Positions 51,999 to 61,365 are shown, counted from the first letter of the stretch. The stretch: 62,011 nucleotides of DNA from Microscillaceae bacterium (GCA_025054775.1 JANWZA010000048.1:1-62011); one strand, 5' to 3'. Notes: generated from the sequence alone by a model not told the origin. Translations and numbers: made by a program.

Positions 51999-53153
51999 AT
52001 GCCAATAGATTTTTCCGTTTTGATAGCTTATCGAGACCGTAATCCCGAAGTGGTAAATCTTTGTTTACAATCTTTAAGCCAACAAACCTATTCAAACTTT
52101 GAAGTCTGCTTCTTGGACTATGGAAGTGAGTTCACTACGCAAGCCGAAGTAAAAGCCCTGACCCAAAACTTCCCTTTTGTACGATATTTTGTTAGCCAAA
52201 CACAAGGCCATTTTTGGAATAGAAGCAAAGCCCTTAACTTTTTAGCCCAACAAGCACAGCATGAACATATTCTAGTATTGGATATTGATTTAGTACTTAC
52301 ATCTACTTTTCTAGAAGTACTTGCTAATTACTCCTCTAGGTACAAATTATTAAGCTATGCTGTTTATTGGTTACCTCCTAATGGCTTGATTAGTCATTTT
52401 TTATCAAATACTGTACTATTAGCCAAACTACCTTGTAGCTATGCTAGAGGATGCATTGCTTATCACAAAACAGACCTTTTTGCCGTAGGTGGTTATGATG
52501 AGTTTTATTGCATTTGGGGCGTAGAAGATTTAGATTTAGTTGCACGAATAGAGTATTTTACAAAACAAAACATACAAGAAATACCTCTCCACGAAGGATA
52601 TGCCTTTCATGTATGGCACCAAACCGTAGCTAATCAAATGCCTACAAACTGGTATAAATATCTGTACCATTACTACTTTGAGCAAAAAAAAGCCCAAAAT
52701 TTTGCTAATACCGTCAATTATTTAGCCCAACCTATTAGTTTGCTCAATATGCAAGACCGACCTATACTTTTACAAAGAGAACAACCTGATAGTTCGCAAA
52801 TAATTGATTTTCACTTTACTTTTCCCTTCCTGCGAAGTTTTAACCTTTTTTATCACACCTTTTACACTTTACCAAAAGGTAAATTCTTACGTATTAAGCA
52901 AAAATTTAGCCCATTACCGCAAAAAAGTACTTCTTTCAAAGTAAAAATTCTTCAAACTTTGAACTATTTTCTACAAAAACTCAGTATCTCCTACCGATTT
53001 ACTGAAATTATTTACTACGATACTGAACTTGTAACAGCCAACGAAATACGCAGTTTCTTGTTTTACTTTATTCATACTTTTAAGGCTGAAATCAAAGATT
53101 ATTACTTTGATTTTCAAAATGATACGATAGAATGTTGGCTCCACAAAGGTTAA
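51999..53153 (+). CDS. Glycosyltransferase family 2 with C-terminal extension
   Basis: The 384-residue protein has a GT-A domain (residues about 5-235): FSVLIAYRDRNPEVVNLCLQSL, the metal site ILVLDIDLVLT and the galactosyltransferase-like FYCIWGVEDLDLVARIEYF. The last 140 residues carry no motif I know and are predicted beta/alpha with many aromatic residues. It lies 8 bp after the YqiA-like gene and its stop overlaps the recX stop by 4 bp in convergent orientation. Donor and acceptor are not known; envelope glycan synthesis is likely. Confidence 0.85.
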   Translation: MPIDFSVLIAYRDRNPEVVNLCLQSLSQQTYSNFEVCFLDYGSEFTTQAEVKALTQNFPFVRYFVSQTQGHFWNRSKALNFLAQQAQHEHILVLDIDLVLTSTFLEVLANYSSRYKLLSYAVYWLPPNGLISHFLSNTVLLAKLPCSYARGCIAYHKTDLFAVGGYDEFYCIWGVEDLDLVARIEYFTKQNIQEIPLHEGYAFHVWHQTVANQMPTNWYKYLYHYYFEQKKAQNFANTVNYLAQPISLLNMQDRPILLQREQPDSSQIIDFHFTFPFLRSFNLFYHTFYTLPKGKFLRIKQKFSPLPQKSTSFKVKILQTLNYFLQKLSISYRFTEIIYYDTELVTANEIRSFLFYFIHTFKAEIKDYYFDFQNDTIECWLHKG

Positions 53154-53614
53154 TCACGAGGAAAAATCCCTTTACCTAATTTTTGTATCAAATCCAATTC
53201 ATACCCTTTTTGCAAAGCGTACCGAAAAGTTTTTTGCTTGCGTAAGAAGAGGTTAGGTTCTTCTTGTGTTAGGAGTTCATACTTTTTTCTTAAAAGTTCT
53301 GTAAGAGTTTGTTCATATTCTGTTTGTTCTATGGCTTCTAGTCCTTTTCGTATACAATGCTCCGAAAGGTGTTTTTGTCGTAAGGCATACTCAATTTTCT
53401 GCTTGCCCCATTGCTTGGTTCTAAATTTTCCTCCTGCAAAGCTAATGGCGAGGCGTTCCTCGTTAATAAAATTTTCAGTAACCAGATAGCTAATTATCTC
53501 CTCTGCCTCTTCTCCAAAAATTTTGAAACTACGTAATTTTTCGCGCACCTCTTGTTGGGTACGTTCTTGATAAGCACAAAAACGTGTAATTTTTTGTAAG
53601 ATTGATTTTTGCAT
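53150..53614 (-). CDS. recX: Regulatory protein RecX
   Basis: RecX limits RecA filament growth. The start at 53614 (MQKSILQKITRFCAYQERTQQEV) fits the family; an ATG 51 bp upstream would add a Cys-rich leader without support. The 154-residue protein has the three-helix repeats typical of RecX, including VREKLRSFKIFGEEAEEIISYLVTENFINEERLAISFAGGKFR and WGKQKIEYALRQKHLSEHCI. recA is not nearby. It converges on the GT2 gene with a 4-bp stop overlap. Confidence 0.92.
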   Translation of the reverse strand: MQKSILQKITRFCAYQERTQQEVREKLRSFKIFGEEAEEIISYLVTENFINEERLAISFAGGKFRTKQWGKQKIEYALRQKHLSEHCIRKGLEAIEQTEYEQTLTELLRKKYELLTQEEPNLFLRKQKTFRYALQKGYELDLIQKLGKGIFPRD

Positions 53615-53665
53615 ATTATTCTTGAATTTAATGGCACAACCTTCACAAGTCCATTCACAACTCAC

Positions 53666-53686
53666 AATATTTTTTTGAAAAATATT
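53666..53686. promoter_or_regulatory. Palindrome between recX and the SQR gene
   Basis: AATATTTTT and its complement AAAAATATT flank a 3-bp TTG centre. It sits in the 237-bp divergent region and could be an operator for recX or for the sulfur gene cluster. The composition is pure AT apart from the centre, so chance is possible. Confidence 0.35.
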
Positions 53687-53851
53687 TTACAAGCAAAACT
53701 AATTTCTTTTTTTTTCTGTTATCAAATAAAAATATTTTCATATAAATGGACTACTGCATTTTAATATTTACATAGCAAAATATAAATAAAAGATAAAACA
53801 ACCCAACTTTGAAAATACATTTACTTGTCAAACCTTAAAAAAATAAGTTCC

Positions 53852-55048
53852 ATGGCAAAACATCATCAAATTTTAATTGTAGGTGGCGGAAATGCAGGCA
53901 TTTCAGCTGCTGCACAGCTTTTGCGAAAAAATAGTAAATTAGATATCGCTATCATCGAACCTTCTGAAAAACATTATTACCAACCCGCTTGGACATTGGT
54001 AGGCGGTGGCGATTTTGACATCAATGCTACAGTGCGCAGGCAAGCCGACGTAATGCCTAAAAAAGCTACCTGGATTAAAGACCGTGCCACAGGCTTTGAG
54101 CCTACTCGTAACATAGTAATGACAGAAAAAAATGGAGAGATTTCTTATAAGTATCTTATCGTAGTTCCTGGCATTCAATTAGATTGGTACAAAGTCAAAG
54201 GGTTAGAAGAAACTTTGGGCAAAAATCAGGTGGCTTCTAATTACCTTTTTGAAACCGCTCCCCTGACATGGCAATTTGCTCAGAACATTAAGGCAGGAGA
54301 TAAAGTGATTTTCACTAATCCTAATACTCCTATTAAGTGTGGAGGCGCCCCACAAAAAATTATGTATCTTATTTCAGATTTCCTTCGCAAGAAAGGCATT
54401 TTGAATAAAGTGGAGGTGCATTACTACTCAGGCTCGGGGGTTATCTTCGGGGTGAAAAAATATGCCGATACGTTGAATAAAGTTATTGAAAGATATGGTA
54501 TCAAAACTCACTTTAAGCACAATTTGGTAGAGATTGATGGCAAGGCACGCAAAGCCTATTTCGTTGATGAAAATGGTAACCGTATAGAACAACCCTATGA
54601 TTTTATCCACGTAACGCCACCTCAATCTGCTCCCGACTTTATCAAAAATAGTCCACTTGCCGTAAAAGATAATCCTTTGGGCTGGGTTGACGTAGATAAA
54701 TATACCTTACAGCACAATCAATTCCCTAATATTTTTTCTTGTGGTGATGCTGCTAATACGCCTAACGCCAAAACAGGAGCCGCTATTCGCAAGCAAGTAC
54801 CTATTTTGGTAAAAAATTTACTACATCTCATCAATAACGAACCTATTGTAGATAAATACAATGGCTATGGTTCTTGTCCTCTGGTTACAGGTTATGGCAA
54901 ATTAGTATTAGCTGAATTTGACTACGACAATAAGCCCGTAGAAACTTTCCCTTTTGACCAGTCCAAAGAACGTTGGAGTATGTACCAACTTAAAAAACGC
55001 ATACTTCCTTGGTTATATTGGAACAGAATTTTGAAAGGTACAGCGTAA
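53852..55048 (+). CDS. sqr: Sulfide:quinone oxidoreductase (FAD-dependent, type II-like)
   Basis: SQR oxidises sulfide to sulfane sulfur or polysulfide and passes electrons to the quinone pool. The ATG at 53852 begins MAKHHQILIVGGGNAGISAA, a clean FAD-binding start; a TTG 27 bp upstream is open but not needed. The 398-residue protein has two Cys at family positions, C163 (NTPIKCGGAP) and C342 (GYGSCPLVTGYGK), and a second FAD motif NIFSCGDAANTPNAKTGAAI. The basic, aromatic C-terminus (QLKKRILPWLYWNRILKG) is the membrane-binding part. A terminator follows. It is the first gene of the sulfur cluster. Confidence 0.9.
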   Translation: MAKHHQILIVGGGNAGISAAAQLLRKNSKLDIAIIEPSEKHYYQPAWTLVGGGDFDINATVRRQADVMPKKATWIKDRATGFEPTRNIVMTEKNGEISYKYLIVVPGIQLDWYKVKGLEETLGKNQVASNYLFETAPLTWQFAQNIKAGDKVIFTNPNTPIKCGGAPQKIMYLISDFLRKKGILNKVEVHYYSGSGVIFGVKKYADTLNKVIERYGIKTHFKHNLVEIDGKARKAYFVDENGNRIEQPYDFIHVTPPQSAPDFIKNSPLAVKDNPLGWVDVDKYTLQHNQFPNIFSCGDAANTPNAKTGAAIRKQVPILVKNLLHLINNEPIVDKYNGYGSCPLVTGYGKLVLAEFDYDNKPVETFPFDQSKERWSMYQLKKRILPWLYWNRILKGTA

Positions 55049-55061
55049 AATAGATTTACTA

Positions 55062-55098
55062 AGAAAAGGTATGAAGCGGTTGCTTCTATACCTTTTCT
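55062..55098 (+). terminator. Hairpin between sqr and the DUF2490-type gene
   Basis: AGAAAAGGTAT (55062-55072) pairs exactly with ATACCTTTTCT (55088-55098), with an inner AAGC/GCTT. The T-run lies inside the stem. It may cut or attenuate transcription from sqr into the downstream genes. Confidence 0.6.
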
Positions 55099-55119
55099 GA
55101 TTGAATTAAGTATAAAAAT

Positions 55120-55842
55120 ATGTTTATATTTGTAATTATACTATTCCTATTTTGTATCAATCTCTATGGTCAAGCGAGGCAAGAGTTTTGGTCAAAAATT
55201 ACTGTAAATCAAAAAATAAGTAAATGTTGGACTATAGGTGGCGATGTGCAGTATCGTAGCCAAGCTAACCCGAATTCACAAATTAGGCAGCCTTTTGCTG
55301 AGGATTTGTTGTATGGTATCCGTTTAACTACCTTTTATCAAGTTTCAGAACAATACAAGGTATATTTCGTTTTTTCACCTTTTTTGTATTTCAGAAGTTC
55401 GGAGTTTACGACTTCAGGCAGTAGAAAAGAGATACACGAATATCGGTTTACATTAGGTATATTACAAAAAACTGAAATCAAAGGTATAAAAATTAGTAAT
55501 CGTGGCTTATACGAAATGCGTTTTTTACATTTATTTAGCCCATACACCACACAACAACACCGAGTACGGTGGCAATTACAAGCTATTGTACCACTTTTTA
55601 GTATTTCATCTGATAGAAATAAAGAATGGAGAGTAAATTACATGGTTTTCAATGAAATTTTTGCAGCAAAACCTATTGAATCAACTTTTCAAATTGACCA
55701 AAACCGTTTTTGTAATGCCTTGCAACTCAGCTACAAATTTATAGAACTAAACACGGGCTTACAAAAAACAATACAAAAAGTTAAACCAATTTATCAATGG
55801 CGTAATCAGTGGTACTTTTCTGCCCTTTTTTCATTAAATTGA
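55120..55842 (+). CDS. DUF2490-type outer-membrane barrel protein
   Basis: The 240-residue protein has a signal peptide (hydrophobic residues 2-15 ending YGQARQ). It then shows the DUF2490 pattern: ARQEFWSKITVNQKISKCWTIGGDVQYRSQ, RLTTFYQVSEQYKVYFVFSPFLYF, HRVRWQLQAIV and RVNYMVFNEIF, with alternating strands to a C-terminal barrel strand (WYFSALFSLN). It is expected in the outer membrane; the function of the family is unknown. It sits between sqr and the SoxB-like gene, which suggests a link with the sulfur genes (inference). Confidence 0.8.
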   Translation: MFIFVIILFLFCINLYGQARQEFWSKITVNQKISKCWTIGGDVQYRSQANPNSQIRQPFAEDLLYGIRLTTFYQVSEQYKVYFVFSPFLYFRSSEFTTSGSRKEIHEYRFTLGILQKTEIKGIKISNRGLYEMRFLHLFSPYTTQQHRVRWQLQAIVPLFSISSDRNKEWRVNYMVFNEIFAAKPIESTFQIDQNRFCNALQLSYKFIELNTGLQKTIQKVKPIYQWRNQWYFSALFSLN

Positions 55843-55909
55843 GCAGAAATTATTAAAAGTAGTAAAAAAACAAAATGGTCAAAGCTAAAGCAAACATCGC
55901 ACATAAACT

Positions 55910-57601
55910 ATGAGTAATCGACGAGACTTTCTGAAACAACTAAGTACTTTTTTAGGACTACCTTTAGTAGGAATGCCTGCGTTAGCTTCTGATTTAAGCC
56001 AAAATAAAAAGGAATTGCGAGAATTAAGTTCAGCTACCAACAATAAGCCTTTGAAAATCAGTATCTACCAAACTACTGACGTACATTGTCAAGTTCACGC
56101 ACATGATGAATTTTTTTGGGAAAATAATCAACCCGTATTTCGCAAAACAGGAGGATATGCTTACTTGAAAACTTTATTTGATACTTGGAGAAAAGCTAAT
56201 CCATTGAGTTTTTTTATTGACACGGGGGATATGTTTCAAGGAAGTGAGCTTGCTGCTAAAACCACAGGGCAAGCTCTTGTACCCATCCTGAACGAAATGG
56301 GCTATAATTTGTATCTGCCTGGGAATTGGGAAGTAGTATATGGTAAACGCAATATGCAACACTTGCTCGGAGCTTTGAATGCACCCAAGGTATGTGCTAA
56401 TATGTATCATGACTTGGGCAACGGGCAAAAAGGCGAGTTGATATTCCCACCTTATTACATTTGGTACGTAGCGGGTATAAAAATTGGTTTTTTAGGCTAT
56501 ACTGACCATTTAGTACCTATTCGGCAATCCCCTAATTACAGCAAGGGCATCATTTACACCAAACCAGAAGAGAATCTAAAACACTACGTACAAACGCTTA
56601 AAGACCAAGAGAAATGTGATTTCATAATTATTGTGGCTCATATTGGATTATCGCAGCAAATTGCTCTTGCAAATAATCCTGACTGCGAAGGGGTTAATTA
56701 CATTTTTGGAGGCGATACACATGAACGTGTACGTGAACCCATTGTTTGCCGATACGCTAAAGTGGTAGAACCTGGCGCCTTTGGCTCTTTCATAGGACAT
56801 TTGGAACTGACCGTACAAAATAAAAAAATAATTGAAGAGAAATATGAATTGATTGAGGTAAAATCTCCACACATAAAGCCTAATATTTTCATAGAAAAGC
56901 TAATTACAAATGCGGAAGTTCTGTTCAAAAAAGATTTGCAAGAGGTAATCGGTTATAGCACTATCCCTCTATATCGTTACTTCGTGATTGAAAATCCGAT
57001 AGATACTATGATTTTGAACGCTTTAGCTTGGAACTTTCCTGATATTGATATTGTGCTTTCTAACGGTTTTCGCTTTTGTCCTCCCCAAGCTACTGCTGAC
57101 CATACGGGGAATTTTCCTATTACAAGTGCTTATTTATATGATATGTTTCCTGTAGATAGTAACGCCAAAACTGCCAAAGTTACAGGACAACAACTAAAGA
57201 ATTGGTTAGAAAAAGAACTGAATAATGTTTTCGCCAAAGATGCTCGTGAGCGTTTTGGAGGTTGGGTAGTCAAGTTTCATGGTATGAAAGTGAAATTTTT
57301 TGCCTTTGCAGAAATGGGTAAACGCGTACAGGAAATTTCTATTCAAGGTAAACCTTTGGAACTTGACAAAACTTATACCATAGCCGCCTGCGAACGAGAT
57401 GGCGACCCTGACGATGTACTTTGCCGAATAAAAGGAGTAACCGAGCCACGCCTTTTGCCTAAAACTTTACATCAAATCATGAAAGAATACCTTAAACACA
57501 ATTCACCTGTTACACCCTTACCCGCTAAAAATGCTATCGCTTTAGATGCTCCTGCAACTTTACTTACCCAAGTTACAGGGGTAAACTATACTTTTCGTTA
57601 A
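55910..57601 (+). CDS. SoxB-like thiosulfohydrolase / 5'-nucleotidase-family protein, Tat-exported
   Basis: The 563-residue protein starts MSNRRDFLKQL, a twin-Arg signal, followed by a hydrophobic stretch. The two-metal phosphoesterase core has TTDVHCQVH (D57, H59), DTGDMFQGSE, PGNWEVVYG (138-145), VAHIGLS and FGGDTHERV. Trp replaces the His of the GNHE motif of 5'-nucleotidases, as in SoxB. The C-terminal domain matches SoxB too (LSNGFRFCPP, GKPLELDKTYTI, CRIKGVTEPRLLPKTLHQIM). SoxB hydrolyses the sulfone from a SoxYZ-bound intermediate. Assignment to SoxB is likely but not certain, since SoxYZ and SoxXA are not in the window. Confidence 0.7.
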   Translation: MSNRRDFLKQLSTFLGLPLVGMPALASDLSQNKKELRELSSATNNKPLKISIYQTTDVHCQVHAHDEFFWENNQPVFRKTGGYAYLKTLFDTWRKANPLSFFIDTGDMFQGSELAAKTTGQALVPILNEMGYNLYLPGNWEVVYGKRNMQHLLGALNAPKVCANMYHDLGNGQKGELIFPPYYIWYVAGIKIGFLGYTDHLVPIRQSPNYSKGIIYTKPEENLKHYVQTLKDQEKCDFIIIVAHIGLSQQIALANNPDCEGVNYIFGGDTHERVREPIVCRYAKVVEPGAFGSFIGHLELTVQNKKIIEEKYELIEVKSPHIKPNIFIEKLITNAEVLFKKDLQEVIGYSTIPLYRYFVIENPIDTMILNALAWNFPDIDIVLSNGFRFCPPQATADHTGNFPITSAYLYDMFPVDSNAKTAKVTGQQLKNWLEKELNNVFAKDARERFGGWVVKFHGMKVKFFAFAEMGKRVQEISIQGKPLELDKTYTIAACERDGDPDDVLCRIKGVTEPRLLPKTLHQIMKEYLKHNSPVTPLPAKNAIALDAPATLLTQVTGVNYTFR

Positions 57602-57653
57602 TTTTTGAATTGATTAAAACCTAACAAAATGTATTAAATAAAACCTAAATGCC

Positions 57654-58745
57654 ATGGAAAACAAAACACAAAATTATCATGAAATTTTAGCCATTGTTAA
57701 GCTTTTGCAAGCTATTACATTTTTAGTCTTGTTAGCAGTGGTTGTAATAGGGATCACTTTGGTAGAAGTCTATACAGGTGTATTTTCAAGAGTCTTCAAA
57801 TCAAGTCAAATCATAGCTACTAATAATAATTCTCAACCACTATTGAAAGAGAAACCCGACTATTGGACTGCTCCTGACACAGCAACTATTCCAAATACCC
57901 CTGAGGGTGAGTTGATACGATATGGTAGAAATTTGATTGCTCACACTGCTGAATATTTAGGGCAGAATGGTTCTGTTATGCAAATTTCTAATGGCATGAA
58001 TTGCCAAAACTGCCATTTAGAAGCAGGTACAAAACCCTATGGTAATAACTACGGCTCGGTAGCCTCTACCTATCCTAAATTTAGGGCAAGGTCAGGTACA
58101 AACGAAACCATAGTAAAACGAGTAAATGACTGCTTTGAGCGTAGCTTAAATGGAAAAGCTCTCGATAGTAATAGTCGTGAAATGAAAGCCATAGTAGCTT
58201 ATATTAAATGGTTAGGCAAAGATGTTCCCAAAGAGCAAACCGTCAAAGGTTCAGGCATTGTAGATTTGCCCTTTTTAGATAGAGCTGCCAGCCCTGAAAA
58301 AGGTAAATTAGTTTACGAACAAAAGTGTGCCGTTTGCCACAAAAAAGACGGAAGCGGAGAACCTAAACCTAATAGCAAAGAGTGGCTCTACCCTCCCCTT
58401 TGGGGTGAAAAAAGCTATAATCATGGAGCAGGAATGTACCGAATTTCACGATTAGCAGGATACGTTAAATACAATATGCCTCTTGGTGTGAAATATCCTA
58501 ATTCCCAACTTACGGATGAAGAAGCTTGGGACGTAGCAGCTTATATCAATAGTATGCCTCGCCCTGCCAAAGATTTGAGTAAAGATTGGCCTGATATTAC
58601 TAAAAAACCACTTGACCATCCCTTCGGACCTTTTGCTGACGGTTTTGATGAAAAACAACATAAATTCGGACCCTTTGCACCAATTAAAGCTAAAAGAGAG
58701 GCAATGGAGAAGTCTAAACAGAGTATCAAAATTGCACAAAAATAA
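57654..58745 (+). CDS. Diheme c-type cytochrome, TsdA-like (thiosulfate dehydrogenase family), membrane-anchored
   Basis: The 363-residue protein has one N-terminal helix (about 17-40) with no clear cleavage site, so it is probably anchored facing the periplasm. Heme sites are CQNCH (117-121) and CAVCH (225-229). The segments YPKFRARSGTNETIVKRVNDCFERSLNGKAL and NGMNCQNCHLEAGT match TsdA. C160 lies 39 residues after the first heme His, near the spacing of the Cys ligand of TsdA heme 1, and Met275 lies 46 after the second, like the heme 2 Met. It may interconvert thiosulfate and tetrathionate. It is 52 bp after the SoxB-like gene and 8 bp before the MFS gene. Confidence 0.82.
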   Translation: MENKTQNYHEILAIVKLLQAITFLVLLAVVVIGITLVEVYTGVFSRVFKSSQIIATNNNSQPLLKEKPDYWTAPDTATIPNTPEGELIRYGRNLIAHTAEYLGQNGSVMQISNGMNCQNCHLEAGTKPYGNNYGSVASTYPKFRARSGTNETIVKRVNDCFERSLNGKALDSNSREMKAIVAYIKWLGKDVPKEQTVKGSGIVDLPFLDRAASPEKGKLVYEQKCAVCHKKDGSGEPKPNSKEWLYPPLWGEKSYNHGAGMYRISRLAGYVKYNMPLGVKYPNSQLTDEEAWDVAAYINSMPRPAKDLSKDWPDITKKPLDHPFGPFADGFDEKQHKFGPFAPIKAKREAMEKSKQSIKIAQK

Positions 58746-58753
58746 CTTTTGCA

Positions 58754-59965
58754 ATGAACTCAACTACTCAGACTCTACCTTCGCTAGGTTTGCATACTAA
58801 TTGGAAACAATTTACTTTGCTCGTGATAGTCAATGTCTTTGTTGGGGCTATGTTTGGTTTAGAGCGAAGTATTTTTCCTGAATATGCCGAAAAAGTTTTT
58901 GGTATTACTTCCGCTACCGCTATTTTGTCTTTTATTATTGCTTTTGGCATAAGCAAAGCAGTTACTAATTATTTTACAGGAAAACTAATAAGTTATTTCG
59001 GTAGAAAAAGGCTTTTAGTCATAGGCTGGATGTGGGCTTTACCTATTCCTTGGCTGTTGGTGGTGGCAAATAGCTGGGCTTGGGTGGTAATAGCTAATTT
59101 GTTGTTAGGCATAAGCCAGGGGCTTACGTGGAGCAGTGCAGTTATTATGAAAATAGACCTTGTTGGTGAAAAGCAACGCGGGCTAGCTATGGGCTTTAAT
59201 GAATTTGCAGGCTATTTTGCCGTAGGAATAGTGGCTTGGGTAAGTGCTTGGATAGCTACTAATTATGGTATTAAGCCCTTCCCTTTCTATTTGGGAATAG
59301 GATTTACTTTTATTGGATTATTGTTGAGTTGGATTTGGGTAAAGGATACTACGCACTTCGTAAACACAGAAGCCAAACAAAGTATGCAAACAACACATCA
59401 AAATATCTTTTGGGCTACTACTTGGAAAGATAAAAATTTAGGTAGTATCACACAAGCAGGTTTTGTCAATAATTTGAATGACGGCATGATGTGGGGGCTT
59501 TTCCCAGTTTTTTTGGCAAATGCAAGCATACCTCTCAACCATATTGGTTGGATAGTTGCACTTTACCCCACTACTTGGGGAATTCTACAGATTTTTACGG
59601 GAAGATTAGCTGATATTCTTCCCAAAAAGCAAATGTTATTTGGAGGGATGTTATTACAAGGTATAGTAATCAGCCTCTTACCATTCTTTACTTCTATTCC
59701 TTGGATAACCCTTTTAGCTATCTTGTTAGGGCTAGGAACAGCTTGGGTATATCCAACCTTTTTAGCAGCCATTGCTACTTACACTCACCCTACACAACGA
59801 GCTGAAAGTTTGGGAATATTCCGCTTTTGGCGCGACATGGGCTATGCCATAGGAGCTTTGCTATCAGGAATAATAGCAGACAAATGGGGAGTGGCATCTG
59901 CAATCTTTTTTATAGGAATAATTACTATTTTTTCAGCACTTATCGTTCAAGTTAGAGCAAAATGA
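58754..59965 (+). CDS. MFS transporter of unknown substrate
   Basis: The 403-residue protein has 12 predicted helices in two six-helix halves and the loop GKLISYFGRKRLLVIG between helices 2 and 3, a MFS signature variant. FGLERSIFPEYAEKVFGI occurs in the first helix region. The substrate is unknown. It lies 8 bp after the cytochrome and overlaps the porin by 4 bp, so transport of a sulfur compound (thiosulfate, tetrathionate or a related anion) is a reasonable inference. Confidence 0.88.
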   Translation: MNSTTQTLPSLGLHTNWKQFTLLVIVNVFVGAMFGLERSIFPEYAEKVFGITSATAILSFIIAFGISKAVTNYFTGKLISYFGRKRLLVIGWMWALPIPWLLVVANSWAWVVIANLLLGISQGLTWSSAVIMKIDLVGEKQRGLAMGFNEFAGYFAVGIVAWVSAWIATNYGIKPFPFYLGIGFTFIGLLLSWIWVKDTTHFVNTEAKQSMQTTHQNIFWATTWKDKNLGSITQAGFVNNLNDGMMWGLFPVFLANASIPLNHIGWIVALYPTTWGILQIFTGRLADILPKKQMLFGGMLLQGIVISLLPFFTSIPWITLLAILLGLGTAWVYPTFLAAIATYTHPTQRAESLGIFRFWRDMGYAIGALLSGIIADKWGVASAIFFIGIITIFSALIVQVRAK

Positions 59966-61365
59966 AAAAGACCATTTTTCTAGGAGTAGTGTACCTATTA
60001 TGCCTCTTGACTTGGAACAGAGCATTAGCTCAACAAGAATTACATAACAAAGATAAACACAACTTGTTGTATTATTTCAAAAATGGAAAATGGAACGGAC
60101 ACTTCCGTAACTATCTTATGGCAACTGACAACGGCAGAAAAGAGCTAACTGACTACTATGCGAATGCCATTGCCGCTGATGTTCACTATGAAACGGCTCA
60201 ATGGAAAGGACTTCATGCAGGGTTCGGCACAAGTTTCGTCTATAATACTGCCTCTTCAGATTTGGGTAAGCCTGATGCGGTTACAGGGCAGTTCAACCGC
60301 TATGAAATTGGCTTATTTGATTTAGCTAAACCTTATCAAGCCCTCATTGGAACAATTGACGAACTTTTTATTAGCTATGCTTGGGGCAAATCAGAAATCA
60401 CTTGGGGAAAGCAAAAACTCGTTACTCCCTGGCTCAATCCCCAAGATGGGCGCATGCGTCCTAATTTTCAAGAAGGATTATACATTGATTTTCAAGAGGT
60501 TAAAAATCTACGTATAGAATTGGCATGGATATATCGCTTTTTGGTACGCTCTACTGAAATTTGGCCTACCATTGCTAATAGCATTGGGCAATATCCCACA
60601 GGCGTAACTCCTGATGGCGTACGGTCAAGTTATACCAACAATTTGAAAAGTGCAGGGTTAGGAATATTAGGCATAACCTATGCCTTTACGCCACAAATCA
60701 AAACTCAATTTTGGAACTATTTTACCGAAAATATTTTTAATACGATGTTTTGGCAAACCGAAGCCGAAATACCTTTGAGCAAAAGTGAAAATAAGAATAA
60801 ACTACTAGCAGGTATGCAATTTCATTTCCAAACTGCTCTCAACGATGGAGGAAATTCCAATCCTGAATTAGCATATATTCCTAAAAATCAACGAAATTGG
60901 GTATTGAGTAGCCGTGTAGGTTGGAAAACTACCCAAAAATTACTTACGCTCAATTATACTCGCATAGGCAACCACGGTAGGTTTCTTTTTCCAAGAGAGT
61001 GGGGACGCGACCCATTCTATACTTTTTTGCCACGTGAACGAAACGAAGGCTATGGAGATGTAAATGCTTTTATGATACAACTCGGGCAGAATTTACCTAA
61101 AATGAAAACACGCATAGAAATTGGCTATGGGCATTATTATTTACCCAATCCCGATAATGCCAGCCTTAACAAATACGGGTTCCCAAGTTACAACCAAATT
61201 AACCTCAATCTTGTTCATCAGTGCAAGGGCTTGTTAGAAGGATTACAAGCACAATTTTTGTACGTCTATAAGGGGAAACTTGGAGAAACCTACAATAATC
61301 CTCGTTTTGAATTTAATAAAGTGAATATGAGCCTTTACAATTTTATTTTGAATTATAATTTTTAA
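59962..61365 (+). CDS. OprD-like outer-membrane porin
   Basis: The 467-residue protein has a signal peptide (MKKTIFLGVVYLLCLLTWNRALAQ) and long alternating beta strands. GHFRNYLMATDNG, WGKSEITWGKQKLVTPWLNPQDGRMRPNFQEGLYIDF and the C-terminal YNFILNYNF fit the OprD-type specific porin layout. Its start codon overlaps the MFS stop by 4 bp (ATGA), so the two are co-translated: outer-membrane entry plus inner-membrane passage for one substrate (inference). The substrate is unknown. Confidence 0.82.
   Translation: MKKTIFLGVVYLLCLLTWNRALAQQELHNKDKHNLLYYFKNGKWNGHFRNYLMATDNGRKELTDYYANAIAADVHYETAQWKGLHAGFGTSFVYNTASSDLGKPDAVTGQFNRYEIGLFDLAKPYQALIGTIDELFISYAWGKSEITWGKQKLVTPWLNPQDGRMRPNFQEGLYIDFQEVKNLRIELAWIYRFLVRSTEIWPTIANSIGQYPTGVTPDGVRSSYTNNLKSAGLGILGITYAFTPQIKTQFWNYFTENIFNTMFWQTEAEIPLSKSENKNKLLAGMQFHFQTALNDGGNSNPELAYIPKNQRNWVLSSRVGWKTTQKLLTLNYTRIGNHGRFLFPREWGRDPFYTFLPRERNEGYGDVNAFMIQLGQNLPKMKTRIEIGYGHYYLPNPDNASLNKYGFPSYNQINLNLVHQCKGLLEGLQAQFLYVYKGKLGETYNNPRFEFNKVNMSLYNFILNYNF

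Noticed and set aside
53825-53851. TTG start 27 bp before sqr
   Set aside because: The ATG at 53852 directly begins the FAD-binding strand.
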